Position numbers and translations under genes: made by a program
Source of the DNA: Myotis daubentonii
Taxonomy: Eukaryota > Chordata > Mammalia > Chiroptera > Vespertilionidae
Length of the DNA: 64,000 bases
Direction of reading: 5' to 3'
Assembly: GCF_963259705.1 (NCBI RefSeq)
Contig: NC_081841.1
Location: 114,116,979 to 114,180,978, forward strand
Part shown: piece after piece, positions 1 through 10,572 of the stretch
How positions within the stretch are numbered: the first letter of the stretch is position 1
Layout of the letters: every line of letters starts with the position of its first letter
The notes under the pieces: generated by a model
Told to the model about the DNA's origin: nothing
Database searches by the model: none
What the model saw: only the letters and a program-made list of their open reading frames with translations

Positions 1-137
1 TGTCCCACAGGGATCAGGCCTAAACCAGCAGTCTGACATCCCCCAAGGGGTTTCAGATTGGAGATGGTGCAGGATGGGCTGAGGGACATCTCCCCTCCCC
101 CTCTCCCAGTGGATGAATTTTGTGCATGGACCTCTAG
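1..137 (+). mobile_element. Helitron (HeliBat) 3' end
   Basis: Carries the typical terminal region: a dip-and-repeat GC-rich segment, the small hairpin around GAATTTTGTGCATGGACC and terminal CTAG at 134-137 followed by T. The 5' part is outside the window. Confidence 0.8.
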
Positions 138-779
138 TCTATTATAAAGGACCTGCCTTGGACAATACTTTCCATGAACACCTCCTTAATAATTCCCCTG
201 ATAGAATTATATATGGATCTAATCTAGATGAGTGTTTTAGATGAATATTGTGTATATATAGGAATAGATGAAATTAACTGTCCAGAAGAAAAATAGAACT
301 TCTGGATAATAGTAGATACTTGTTTCCCCTCAGATCCTTCCTTGTCTAATATTAAACATTTTCTGTTCCTAATTAGTGTTACTGGTTTAATATTCTTAAT
401 GTTGTTCCTGATATGTAAATGTTATATTAGATGCAAAAACACCCCCACAAAACTTAAGACAAACAGCAAAAAAGACTCAGGTCATGGTGGCTCAAAAATT
501 AGGAATGATCCAGAATACTTTTTAACACGGACATATAGGATCTGACTGCCTCCCATTTACCTGCATTTTATTTTGAATAATAACTAGACTTAGAATGCCA
601 TCTAAGGTTATGGTCTTGCCTCATCCCCAGTTGTCCACCCTGTTTAGTAAGACAAATGCTGACATTGAGACATCCTAGGAATAAGCCTTCCTAGTACTGT
701 GGGACTCCAGACTCCATTATTCAATCAAAAGGTTGGTCATCAATGCATCCTTTGAATTAATTTATGACCAAAAGGGGGA
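138..779 (+). pseudogene. Endogenous retrovirus fragment upstream of a 3' LTR (env-tail-like)
   Basis: This stretch lies directly upstream of a polypurine run (AAAAGGGGGA, 770-779) that abuts an LTR. A short open frame (342-545) has one hydrophobic segment of about 20 residues followed by a basic tail, as at the end of a retroviral transmembrane envelope subunit. It stops at 545 and the rest is non-coding. No gag, pol or complete env is visible, so it is a broken relic. The envelope assignment rests on position and hydrophobicity only. Confidence 0.4.
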
Positions 780-1666
780 TGTGTGGACAAAAGGGGCCAC
801 ATGCTAACCTGACAAGCTCAGAGAAGGCCTGCATGGCAGTCTTTCAAACTCAAAGACCTTATGTAATCACAAAGGATGGTCTGAAATTAAACTTTAACTA
901 AAAGAAGTTATGGTGGGCAATCATCTCCTAAACTGGTATTTTCTCTGACAAGGTCAATTTTTACCTTAACTGATCTTATTGTCTTTTTTGAGTTTATAAT
1001 AACATATCATTGAAATATCAGGGTAACTTTTAACTTCCCTTTTTTCTGGACCTCTCAGGGCAAAACCAAATGCCCCTGGGCACCAGGACAGAGACCATAA
1101 ACTACTTCATTGTTATTGGTATCATGTTATTGTTGACTGTTAACTATCCTGTACCCACCTAAGTAAAAGAAGTATGTGTTTATCATTTTACTTTTAAAAA
1201 TATATATATTTTAATGATTTTTTACAGAGAGGAAGAGAGAGGGATAGTTAGAAACATCTATGAGAGAGAAACATCGATCAGCTGAATTTTGCACACCTCC
1301 TACTGGGGATGTGCCCGCAACCAAGGTACATGCCTTTGGCCGGAATTGAACCTGGGACCTTTCAGTCCGCAGGCTGACGCTCTATCCACTGAGCCAAACC
1401 GGTTAGGGCATAATTTTACTTTTTATCCAATCCCAGAGGTTTCCCCGCTTTGCTTTTTCCCACCTCCCTAATCTACTACCAATGGATTTCATGTAACCCA
1501 CTTATGTCTTCTCCTTTGATTATAATGTATAAAAATAGGTGGAAAACTGCCATTCTCCGGAGCATTATCCCAATCCATTGATACTCTGCTTCCTGGTAAT
1601 TGTCGACAGTTTGACTCAAATAAACTCACAAAAATATTTACAGGTTTGAATGTTTTTACGTTAACA
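780..1666 (+). mobile_element. ERV 3' LTR, interrupted by a VES SINE
   Basis: Starts TGTGTGGACA right after a polypurine tract and ends TTAACA. It contains a TATA-like TATAAAAA (1528-1535) and AATAAA (1619-1624) in the order expected for U3/R. A VES SINE occupies about 1196-1412, so the LTR itself is about 660 bp. Confidence 0.65.
1196..1412 (-). mobile_element. VES SINE (tRNA-derived)
   Basis: On the minus strand it reads as the VES consensus: GCCCTAACCGGTTTGGCTCA, an A/B-box tRNA head, then the CT-rich tail. An 11-bp direct repeat ATTTTACTTTT flanks it (1185-1195 and 1413-1423). Confidence 0.85.
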
Positions 1667-1901
1667 GTTCATATGCTAGGAGAGTCACTAATGCTTAATA
1701 TTTAATTTTGAGTTTACTATGCACTATCAACAATTCCTTGTTTTAACTAGGGTCAGAAGCTACTGAGTATCTCAGAACCTATTATTGTTTACATCCTGTT
1801 CTCTATGAGAAATTATTCTTTGTGTATGTTCTGATAGTATCACAATAATTAAAAATAAGGGTCTGGGTATAAAAATACAGCATAGGGAATATAGTCAATA
1901 A

Positions 1902-2310
1902 TCTCTCTATATAAAAACCTAAGTGACCGTTATGACCGAACAACCGGAATGACCAGAACGATTGGCCAACTGGTCACTATGACACGCACTGACCACCAGG
2001 GGGCAGACGCTCAATGCAGGAGCTACCCCCTGGTTGTCATTGTGCCCCCACAGTGGGAGTGTTGCTCAGCCAGAAGCTTTACAAACACAGCGGGGCGGGG
2101 GTGAGTGGCAGCGGAGTTGTGCCTGGCCCAGCTGGGGCTCCTCCCCAGCCGCCTGCGCTTCAGCACTGCTACATCCCTCGGGGGTTGGCCTGCAGGGATC
2201 AGGCAAAAACTGGCAGTCCAACATCTCCCCGAGGGGTACCTGATTGCGAGAGGGCGCAGGCCAGGCTGAGGGACCCCACCCATGCATGAATCCATGCACT
2301 GGGCCTCTAG
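1902..2310 (+). mobile_element. Helitron (HeliBat, non-autonomous)
   Basis: Begins TCTCTATATAAAAACC after an A and ends GGGCCTCTAG followed by T, the A^T target and termini of HeliBat. Near the 5' end an inverted pair TGACCACCAGGGGGCAGA (1990-2007) and CTACCCCCTGGTTGTCA (2023-2039) forms a potential hairpin. There is no Rep/helicase coding. Confidence 0.85.
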
Positions 2311-2400
2311 TATTATAATAACTAAGTATGGTGCCATGTGTACTAGATGTGTCTGAGAGATCACTTTGTAAAGATTGTCTAACCATTATGCTATAGTTTT

Positions 2401-2618
2401 TTAAAAAATATATTTTATTTTTTTTTTTTACAGAGAGGAAGGGAGAGAGATAGAGTTAGAAACATCGGTGAGAGAGAAACATTGATCAGCTGCCTCCTGC
2501 ATACCACCTACTGGGGATGTGCCCACAACCAAGGTACATACACTTGACTGGAATCGAACCTGGGACCCCTCAGTCTGCAGGCAAATGCTCTATCCACTGA
2601 GCAAAACCAGCTAGGGCC
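2401..2618 (-). mobile_element. VES SINE
   Basis: Minus-strand VES copy with tRNA-like head at the right and a poly(A)-type tail seen as a T-run (2417-2429). Flanking direct repeat ATGCTATAGTTT is present on both sides. Confidence 0.85.
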
Positions 2619-2641
2619 ACTATGCTATAGTTTGAAACTCA

Positions 2642-3823
2642 TCCTATCTAATAAAAGAGAAAAATGGTAATTGGCATACGACGATACCCTTTTCATTGGC
2701 TAATCAGGGCTATATGCAAATTAACTGCCAACTATGATTGGCAGTTAACTGCCAACTATGATTGGCAGTTAACTGCCAACTATGATTGGCAGTTAACTGC
2801 CAACTAAGATTGGCAGTTAACTGCCAACAAGATGGCGGTTAATTTGCATATGTAGGCACAATGCAGGGAGGCGAAAGGGAAAGCAGGAAGAAGCCCCCTG
2901 CCACTGACAGTGATCAGAAACCCAGGGGGGAGCTAAGAGCTGGGGGGCAGGGCAAAGGCGGCCCTGGGCCGCCTTTGCCCTGCCCCCCAGCCATGATCGG
3001 AGAATCAGGCACCTTTTCCGTCCTGGCCAGTGATAGCAGGAAGTAGGGGTGGAGCCAGCGATGGGAGCTGGGCACGGTCGAAGCTGGCAGTCCCGGGAGC
3101 TAGGGGTCCCTTGCGTGGGCCTAAAGCGGAGCCCTGGATCACGGGGCCACTGCAGCTGCGGGTCCCCGCTGCCCGGGCCGGACGCCTAGGCCAGAGGCGT
3201 TATGCCTGGGCAGGGGCGGAGCCTGCAACCGCGGGGAGCTAGGGGTCCCCTGCCCAGGCCTGACACCTCTGCCGGAGGCCTCAGGCCTGGTCAAGGAGCC
3301 GATCCGGTGATTGGTGATTGGAGGGTGATGAGGGTCAACTCCTCTGGCCAACGCATCAGGCCTGGGCGGGGGGCTGAGCTGGGGATTGGGGGGATATGAT
3401 GGTCCCCTTGCCCAGGCCTGAAGCCTGGGTCAGAGGCGTCAGGCTTGGGCGGGGGGTGGAGCAAGCGATCAGAGGGAGATGGGAGTCCCCTGCCCAGGCA
3501 TGATTCCTGGGCCAGAGGCCTCAGGCCTGGGCGGGGGCCAGAGCCAGTGATCAGGGGAAGATGGGGGTCCCCTGTCCAAGCCTGACACCTCTGGCAGAGG
3601 CGTCAGGCCTGGGCAAGGGGCCGATCAGGCGATCGGAGGGTGATGGGGGTCTATGCCTCTGACGGAGGCATCAGGCCTGGGCAAGGGGCTGATCAGGCGA
3701 TCGGAGGGTGATGGGGGTCAACGCCTGAGGGCTCCCAGTATGTGAGAGGGGGCAGGCTGGGCTGAGGGACACTCCCCTCCCCACACACACCCAGTGCACG
3801 AATTTCGTGTACCGGGCCCCTAG
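2642..3823 (+). mobile_element. Large Helitron with palindromic repeats and minisatellite
   Basis: Starts TCCTATCTAATAAAAGAG and ends ACCGGGCCCCTAG (CTAG 3820-3823) before T. Near the 5' end is a tandem array of a 24-bp unit centred on the perfect palindrome TTGGCAGTTAACTGCCAA. The interior is GC-rich, with a degenerate repeat built on CAGGCCTGGGC and GATCGGAGGGTGATGGGGGT. Two near-identical relatives occur at 7602-8849 and 33342-34396. Open frames inside are chance products of high GC. Confidence 0.9.
2720..2832 (+). repeat. Palindromic 24-bp tandem array
   Basis: Four complete copies of the 18-bp palindrome TTGGCAGTTAACTGCCAA joined by ACTATGA or ACTAAGA. The two sister Helitrons have only two complete copies each. 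Confidence 0.9.
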
Positions 3824-3869
3824 TATAAAAAAATATTGAATGTAAACTGTAATTGAAAAATAAAGTTTT

Positions 3870-3902
3870 ATCGCTTCTCGGCCTTTTGGCTAAGATCAAG
3901 TG
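3870..3902 (+). pseudogene. RNU2P: U2 snRNA 5' fragment, tailless retro-copy
   Basis: ATCGCTTCTCGGCCTTTTGG and the following CTAAGATCAAGTG match the first 33 nt of U2 snRNA exactly. It is flanked by a perfect 15-bp repeat TGAAAAATAAAGTTT (3854-3868 and 3901-3915), the second copy overlapping the fragment by TG. There is no poly(A). This looks like an L1-mobilised truncated small RNA. Confidence 0.85.
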
Positions 3903-3915
3903 AAAAATAAAGTTT

Positions 3916-5038
3916 AAAAAAGAAAATAAGGGTCTGTTTTATTGAGTAATGAAGCATTTTGTCTGATACTTTTTTCCACTAAAAAGAGTTTTTATGATTA
4001 ATGTATGTTAAATCACACATTAAGTATATAGATATTAAGAAAATGATGCAGAGAGAAACAGATTCTCTTTGTTTGTAAAGCATAGACACATTTTGTATTT
4101 TATAAGCTCTCTAATTCATATACAGTAGTCTCATTAGAACAACTCATTGTAGAGTGAAATTTGGTATAAAAGTAACTTGGCCCAAAAGTTTAAAACAGAC
4201 TTCTTGTAATGATGCTTCACTGATTACTATATTTAGTGACAGAGACCCCCTACCACCCACCCCTCTCCAGGATTGCATGGTAGTCAGGCCCTGAGCATCT
4301 TAACTACTAAAATAACAAGTCAATTGAGAATACTTGCCTTAACAGTCTACATAAATTGAACCCAGTGCTAAATAGTACCAAGTCCATGAACTATTTGAAG
4401 CTGCTTAACCTAGATATTCCCATACAAGCTATAAGATAACCAGAGAAGTAGCTAATCATCTGTCAAAAGGCAAAGCAAAAGAAAACTGGAAAATTAAGAA
4501 ATTATTAATATTTATTTGATGAGCGAACTCTTGAGCTATACAGTACTTTCTATTTATCAAAGTCCTTTGGGGGATCGTTGAGTGGTAGGTGATATTTGTA
4601 AATTACCCAATGGAAGGATACTATACACTACTCTAGCAATTTATCAAGCTTTTTCATCTCATGGCACATATAAACTAATACTAAAATTATGCAGCCCACC
4701 AAAAAAGTTTTTTTGCCATTCTGACAAAAAATAAATATAATTTAGATTTATTCCCACTGGATGGCTATTGTTGTGTTGGCTGTTGTTATTTTTTATTTGA
4801 TAATCTAAAGGAAAAGAGGTTAGTGCCCATGACTAAATAGTTAGACATTTAATGTTGTTAAAATTCTTGCAGCCCACCAGTGTGCTTGCCCCAACACACT
4901 GGTTGAAAATTGCTGGTTGAAAATCTATTCTTTAAAAAGACTTTGAATGTGAAGAGACTGCCCAAAAGAAGAGAGGCAAGTATTAGATACTTTTTACCTC
5001 TCTCCCAGTACCACTGTAGCTTCTTTTTCTTTCAAGCA
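3916..5038. other. Unassigned intergenic sequence
   Basis: AT-rich and without open frames. A segment around 4640-4920 with repeated 'cagcccacca' words resembles an old DNA-transposon relic, but I could not place it. Confidence 0.4.
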
Positions 5039-5560
5039 AGAGATGTTTGGTGTGTTCACAGACACCAGACAAATGTGCCTCTATGACCTGGAGAAAGATT
5101 GGTCTTCTAATTATCTTCATTCCACCAGTATGTCCACTGTGGCCAGGTTATGGCTGCAAGTGAAAGGGGATTCCAGGCAACACTGAAAGGTTAGTTTTCA
5201 GGTACCGTTCTTTCCCCACTGATCTTACTTTTGCTTGCAATACATTTACTAGCTTTTCAAAGATTGGTGATAAAGCTGCTGACATTTTTCATTTCAAACC
5301 AAGATTTTTGCTATTTGGTGAAAGCACATTTTTCAGAAAGGCAATGGGAGGCTTGCCAGGTAAGTTCATTCAATCAAGTTCTTTGGTTTTTAACACACTA
5401 AGCAGTGTTACAAATTATATTTTTAGGTACAGAGAGGACCACAATGCATCAGTTATTCAACTAGAGATGCCAAAGAATGATACTTTCCTTTTGGATATAA
5501 GAAGAATATGATGGATGATGCTGGACACCACCAAGAACTCTGGAGTGACAGTTGCAGAGA
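5039..5560 (+). pseudogene. Unrecognised coding-like remnant
   Basis: On the plus strand, frames alternate in protein-like composition, for example MCLYDLEKDWSSNYLHSTS near 5070 and an open stretch 5308-5511 with LGRYREDHNASVIQLEMP-like content. The frame shifts and stops several times. It could be a degraded processed pseudogene or an old repeat. I do not recognise the family. Confidence 0.2.
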
Positions 5561-6534
5561 TTTCCAGGGTTTAGATGCTGTTTAGAAAGTAATATAATGT
5601 CCTATGGCCAATTCAAATTCTGGACATGGTCATGTGATTATGCTACTCTGAGGTTTAAACTAATGTACTATTATCTAATAAAATATTTTTTTTTATTCTA
5701 TAAAGTATGTATAATAAGCACTTTGGTTAAACATATGATGTTAAAAAACACTACTTTCTTCTTTCAGATAACGATGTTTCTCATTATCACTTGTGGGTTC
5801 AATACTGAAAACACCTAGGCTCAGTTCTTAGAGAACATTGTCTTGTAAATGTGAATCTAACTCTATGGCACTTCTTTGCTGTCAAAATGTCACCAACACT
5901 CTCATTTTCTACAAATATTGAGCACCAATTAGGTATATGATCATGCAAGAACTCTACTATTTCTCACTTTCTACCAAAACAGAGCAGTCTCTCTTCAACA
6001 ATCCCTTCTAGACTTAACATATTCTTCAGTTTAATTAAAAATTAAATAAGGAAATTAAACAAGGAGGGTCTGATGAGGATGAGAAACAATTCAAATCCAA
6101 ATTAGTGATTTACTTTCCCTTTATTTTTCCTTCTATTTCCTCCCAAGTAGTATAAAAGGTGATTTGTGGGTTGAGTTACCCTTGGTCATAATTCTATGTT
6201 GTCTTCACTTACTAGAAAACTTGTCATAATAAACAATGTGCATTATTTTCTCAGACTACCAATTATAATATTTCTAGTAATAAAATGTTATATAACCAAT
6301 GTGATACTTGCACCTTCAAAGTTCATACAGTAGATGCCTCTGAAATGGCTCAGAGAGTCTATCAGCACCTTTGAATAAGTTCATCTCCATTGTGTAGCGA
6401 AAATGCCTAAAGTGAGAAGTACATTCTTTGCTGTCCATTTATAGCTCTGGGTATATGTGAATACATTGTTGCTGCTTTCTAGTCAAGAGGAAAAATGTGG
6501 TCTGACTTTTTCCTTTGATGCATAACAGAGTAGA
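5561..6534. other. Unassigned sequence downstream of FREM2
   Basis: AT-rich, no gene recognised. It could be distal FREM2 3' UTR if a downstream poly(A) site is used. Confidence 0.4.
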
Positions 6535-6687
6535 CAGAATTCAAATCAAAGTTTATTAGCACAGTCAGGTCCTCTAAGCAGCTTCGTCACAGAAGTTCCC
6601 AATTCTCTACCATTTATAGAAGCATTTGGATTTCTGTTTTTTAAGTCTGAGGCACTTGAGGAAAATGTTGAATTGCACCCATGGCCA
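6535..6687 (-). other. FREM2: FREM2 3' UTR, proximal part
   Basis: Sequence directly after the FREM2 stop codon, up to just past the first candidate poly(A) signal. The full human FREM2 3' UTR is long, so the transcript may continue to lower coordinates; nothing in the sequence fixes the real end. Confidence 0.5.
6552..6557 (-). promoter_or_regulatory. FREM2: Candidate proximal poly(A) signal
   Basis: AATAAA on the minus strand about 130 nt after the FREM2 stop codon. It is the nearest canonical hexamer, but a more distal signal is equally possible. Confidence 0.4.
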
Positions 6688-7200
6688 TCAAACCTCAGAG
6701 CTATCGCTGTGGTAGCTATGTGGGAGCATCATGGGCTCGCTGCTGCCTGAGCCCTTTGGAGCATCCTTCCTCCTGGCACTCCTGTTGCTCTTGCATATCA
6801 CAGCTGCAATAGCAATGAGGCCAAGAGTGAGTAATCCCACTGCGATGCCTCCCATGACCATGACCAGGCTGACCTCAGAGATGGGACTGTTGTGCTCCCA
6901 GGGGAGGATGCTGTCAGGAGGAACTCTTCCTTTGGGATCCTGCTTCTTGTTGGTTCGGTCCAGGGAAATGTGCTGGATGTTTGTTCCCCGGCTGTTTTTA
7001 GCCCCAATTGCCCATACCAGTGGGGGCGTGCTCCTGATCTTCCTCTTCTTCCTGCTCTTGGTAGTTGGCTGGGGCTTTCCTGGACTCACTATAGAGTGGT
7101 ACTGGTACTCCACACTTCTTTTGCCAATGCCCCTGTTGGAGTTGTCTTTTGATCTTACTGTGTAGATCGTGTGTATGTACCATTCTCGGCCCAGAGCAAC
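6688..7200 (-). CDS. FREM2: FREM2 terminal coding exon: transmembrane helix, tail and stop
   Basis: The exon starts at acceptor TTTTTAG|GTTGCTC and ends at TGA (6688-6690), giving 170 residues. It begins [21 protein letters not shown] basic cluster RKKRKIRS near residues 50-57 contains RKKR, the consensus for furin-type proprotein convertases; convertase processing of FRAS1/FREM2 is known in the family, and its use here is inferred. A hydrophobic helix (about residues 110-136; nt 6793-6873) is followed by [11 protein letters not shown], a positive stop-transfer region. The tail is about 34 residues and ends DSSEV, a class I PDZ ligand. GRIP1 binding to the tails of this family is established knowledge. 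The open frame on the opposite strand here is only a shadow. Confidence 0.96.
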   Translation of the reverse strand, partial: VALGREWYIHTIYTVRSKDNSNRGIGKRSVEYQYHSIVSPGKPQPTTKSRKKRKIRSTPPLVWAIGAKNSRGTNIQHISLDRTNKKQDPKGRVPPDSILPWEHNSPISEVSLVMVMGGIAVGLLTLGLIAIAAVICKSNRSARRKDAPKGSGSSEPMMLPHSYHSDSSEV

Positions 7201-7459
7201 CTAAAAAACACAACACTGTTTGTTAGAAAATTGTAACTATGCCAACTTAATTCATGACTATTTGCAAGAGAAATTATGGCTGTAATAATAAATGCTAATT
7301 TAATTTAGTGTGCAAAATTAATATACTTACTATTGCTGCATGTGTAGTATGTGCAAGGCTTTCTGTGACACTCTAAATTATTGTTTTCAACAATTAAGGG
7401 AGCACGTGCTGGTAAATATTGGTAATCTATAACTTGTAGTCATGGATGTCAGGACTGTA

Positions 7460-7570
7460 AAGAACCTTAGATATCAGTCTAACTTACTCAGAACACATAG
7501 CAGTTCAGTAACTTGCCCAATGTTACTCAACTAGTAAGTGGAAGAGGCAGGACTAGAACTCAGACCTTTT
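7460..7570 (+). repeat. MIR-like relic
   Basis: Contains the MIR-core style phrase AGTAACTTGCCCAATGTTAC followed by AGTAAGTGGAAGAGGCAGGA, in the intron before the terminal FREM2 exon. Confidence 0.5.
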
Positions 7571-7601
7571 GGACCTCTTTTCTAGTATGTTCTGCTGCAT
7601 A

Positions 7602-8849
7602 TCTACACTAATAAAAGAGAAAAATGGTAATTGGCATACGACGATACCCTTTTCATTGGCTAATCAGGGCTATATGCAAATTAACTGCCAACTAAGATTG
7701 GCAGTTAACTGCCAACTAAGATTGGCAGTTAACTGCCAACAAGATGGCGGTTAATTTGCATACGTAGGCACAATGCAGGAAGGCGAAAGGGAAAGCAGGA
7801 AGAAGCCCCCTGACACTGACAGTGATCGGAAACCCAGGGGGGAGCTAAGAGCTGGGGGGCAGGGCAAAGGCGGCCCTGGGGCCGCCTTTGCCCTGCCCCC
7901 CAGCCATGATCGGAGAATCAGGTGCCTTTGCTGCCCTGGCCAGTGATAGCAGGAAGTAGGGGTGGAGCCAGCGATGGGAGCGGGACACGGTCGAAGCTGG
8001 CAGTCCCGGGAGCTAGGAGTCCCTTGCCTGGGCCTAAAGTGGAGCCCACGATCGCGGGGCCGCTGCAGCTGCGGGTCCCCGCTGCCTGAGCCGGACGCCT
8101 CAGCCAGAGGCGTTAGGCCTGGGCAGGGGCGGAGCCTGCAACCGCGGGGAGCTGGGGGTCCCCTGCCCAGGCCTGACACCTCTGCCGGAGGCCTCAGGCC
8201 TGGTCAAGGGGCCGATCCGGTGATTGGTGATCAGAGGGTAATGAGGGTCAACTCCTCTGGCCGAGGCATCAGGCCTGGGCGGGGGGCTGAGCCGGGGATT
8301 GGGGGGATATGATGGTCCCCTTGCCCAGGCCTGAAGCCTGGGTCAGAGGCGTCAGGCTTGGGCGGGGGGTGGAGCAAGCGATCAGAGGGAGATGGGGGTC
8401 CCCTGCCCAGGCATGATTCCTGGGCTAGAGGCCTCAGGCCTGGGCAGGGGCCAGAGCCAGTGATCGGGGGGAGATGGGGGTCCCCTGTCCAAGCCTGATA
8501 CCTCTGGCGGAGGCGTCAGGCCTGGGCAAGGGGCCGATCAGGTGATCAGAGGGTGATGGGGGTGTACGCCTCTGGCTGAGGCATCAGGCCTGGGCAAGGG
8601 GCAGAGCCAGCAATCGGAGGGGCTGGGGGCAGAACCAGTGATGGGGGGAAATGAGGGTCCCCTGCCCAGGCCTGACGCCTCTGTCAGAGGCATCAGGCCT
8701 GGGCAAGGGGCCGTCCTGTGATTGGAGGGTGATGGGGGTCAACGCCTGAGGGCTCCCAGTATGTGAGAGGGGGCAGGCTGGGCTGAGGGACACTCCCCCC
8801 ACCCCCCCCCCCACACCCAGTGCACGAATTTCATGCACCGGGCCCCTAG
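7602..8849 (+). mobile_element. Large Helitron, sister of 2642-3823
   Basis: Starts TCTACACTAATAAAAGAG and ends GGGCCCCTAG (CTAG 8846-8849) followed by T. It shares palindromic repeats (two complete units near 7695-7742) and the GC-rich minisatellite interior, with a C-run near 8800. It lies within a FREM2 intron in the antisense orientation to the gene. Confidence 0.9.
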
Positions 8850-9435
8850 TTTACATATAAGACTATAGACAAGTTTTCTGCTTTTCCAGAACTTGATAAG
8901 AAGGGTTTTCTGATGGTCCTTTGAAGACGTTAGGATTTAGAAGAGGTCAAATGCTTCCAGAGTTAACAGTAATAACAGAAACAAAAATATATACTTCTAC
9001 TTCAGAATAACAAAATGTATTTCCTTAAGATTCTCTCTTTAGTTTGAATAAGGATAACACATTTCTCCGACCCATTCTGTCTGAACAATTTGTAGTAAAT
9101 ATCCTAAAAGTCCCAAGGATTCAAAATGTGAACACATTTCTGAATTTGTCTTACTTATCTGCTCAGTGTAGTTATGGTCACCTGTGTCTGTTTTTACTGT
9201 CTGTCTCTAGGTTATAATTCTTTATCTTGGTTTATAAAGTTTTTGAGAGTAGGGATTTATGTGCTGTGCACATTGTTTGTCTGAGTCCAGTAGTTCACAC
9301 AAAAATGGCCATGAAAAGTCAACAGAAAGAAAATTTTGCATAAGGAGCAGAGTTCCCACCCATCAGACTTAGATTTATTCTGGGCTGAATAAGGATCTTT
9401 AGTAAAAATTGACTTAAAAATAATAATACATTAAT
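8850..9435. other. FREM2 intron, unassigned
   Basis: AT-rich single-copy-looking sequence. Nothing recognisable. Confidence 0.4.
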
Positions 9436-9630
9436 AAAAATAATTGCTAGTGTTAATTAAATGCTCACCCATGTGTGCAGTATGGTTGGTTGTGGTTTAC
9501 ATGCATTACTCAATGTTCACACAAATCAAATGACATATTATTATTACTGTATTTACAAATGAGACATCTGAGGCATTTAATATTAAGTAACTTGCATGTG
9601 GTTACATAGCTATTGTAAGAGAACTTGGTA
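9436..9630 (+). repeat. MIR-like relic next to the penultimate exon
   Basis: Contains CATTACTCAATGTTCACAC, ATTACTGTATTTACAAATGA and ACTTGCATGTGGTTACATAG in MIR order. It ends about 10 bp from the FREM2 splice donor. Confidence 0.5.
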
Positions 9631-9639
9631 TTGGCCCAC

Positions 9640-9786
9640 CTGAAAGAGTGGTGTTGAGTCCACTTTAAATCCATCGGATCCAGGCTGATTCACTAAAAGA
9701 GTAGCTTCAGGGTCATCTGCTGCCAGTTTGGCATTAAACAGAATATTTCCAAAACTGGTGGCTTGTGTCTCTGGCTGAGCTTTGTC
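9640..9786 (-). CDS. FREM2: FREM2 penultimate coding exon
   Basis: This 147-bp exon is phase 0 to 0, with acceptor TCTTAAAG|GACAAAG and donor CTTTCAG|GTGGGC. It encodes [20 protein letters not shown], then [20 protein letters not shown] and KVDSTPLFQ. It is followed by a 2.4-kb intron that holds a 1.25-kb Helitron. Confidence 0.95.
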
Positions 9787-10371
9787 CTTTAAGAAATAAG
9801 AAAAATAAGGATTGCTGTAGAAAATGCCAAATCATGCAAGCTTAGATTGTTTTCCTATTAATTTTGTACAAGTACAAATTACCATTTTATGTCACAATTT
9901 AGTTTCATTTGAAAAGATGTTATTATATTAAAACATAAGACAAAAATGCTTAATTTTGAATATGTACCTAGTTCATTGTTTGGGTCAAAGCAGTTACTCT
10001 AATGAAAAAAATGTAGTTTTGACAGAGACTGCACCATCTTGAAGGGGAGAGCAGCTGTGATTGGAAGCCCAGCCTTACATTCAACCAGGGAGACCTCAGA
10101 TACCTCCCAGGATTCTACAACAGAATGCCCAGGGACCAGCTGCCTCAGCTGCGAACCAATGAACATCGGGACTCCAGCCTCCCCGACCACAGGTACTTAA
10201 AAAGTCTGTCCAGTGTGAGACAAAGCGGCGCTGAATATGTGGATGGGCCCTGCACCTTCTCAGAGAGCAGATAAAAGGAACAGCTGAATCAAACAACACC
10301 CACCCAGAATTGTGAATTAGACACAGCTGGTGAGGCAATCCATGGACAGAAAGGTCAGATATTGCCTAGAG

Positions 10372-10564
10372 CAGTGGTCAGCAAACTGCGGCTCGTGAGC
10401 CACATTCGACTCTTTGGCCCCTTGAGTGTGGCTCTTCCACAAAATACCGACTTCTGCGCATGGGCCACGAAGTTTCAATCGCACTGTACATGTGCGCCCG
10501 CACGTGGTATTTTGTGGAAGAGCCACACTCAAGGGGCCAAAGAGCCGCGGTTCGCTGACCACAG
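10372..10564 (+). mobile_element. Non-autonomous hAT with long internal foldback
   Basis: Terminal inverted repeats CAGTGGTCAGCAAACTGCGG and GAGCCGCGGTTCGCTGACCA. An interior 39-bp arm beginning CTCTTTGGCCCCTTGAGTGT is perfectly inverted in the second half, so the element can fold into a long stem. 8-bp target duplication GCCTAGAG on both sides. Confidence 0.8.
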
Positions 10565-10572
10565 GCCTAGAG

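Noticed and set aside
1300..1410. A possible tRNA gene on the minus strand
   Set aside because: The box A/B-like region is the tRNA-derived head of a VES SINE, with the typical SINE tail and target duplication.
2014..2386. Overlapping GC-rich open frames of 69-113 codons
   Set aside because: They lie within a Helitron, overlap one another on both strands and show no protein family features.
2720..2832. Regular repeats resembling a CRISPR array
   Set aside because: The spacers are identical 6-7-bp words, the unit is a palindrome in a Helitron and the genome is mammalian.
3870..3902. A functional U2 snRNA gene
   Set aside because: Only 33 of about 190 nt are present, with no snRNA promoter elements and with flanking target duplications.
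1..6500. STOML3, the usual neighbour downstream of FREM2 in human
   Set aside because: No stomatin-like exon was seen; in human the gap between the genes is larger than this flank.
6731..7165. A 144-codon open frame on the plus strand over the last FREM2 exon
   Set aside because: It is the antisense shadow of the FREM2 terminal exon, whose minus-strand frame has conserved family sequence and a proper splice acceptor.
7751..8312. Proline/arginine/glycine-rich frames of 116-142 codons
   Set aside because: They are products of the GC-rich Helitron minisatellite; sister copies at 2861-3400 and 33668-34255 shift frame.
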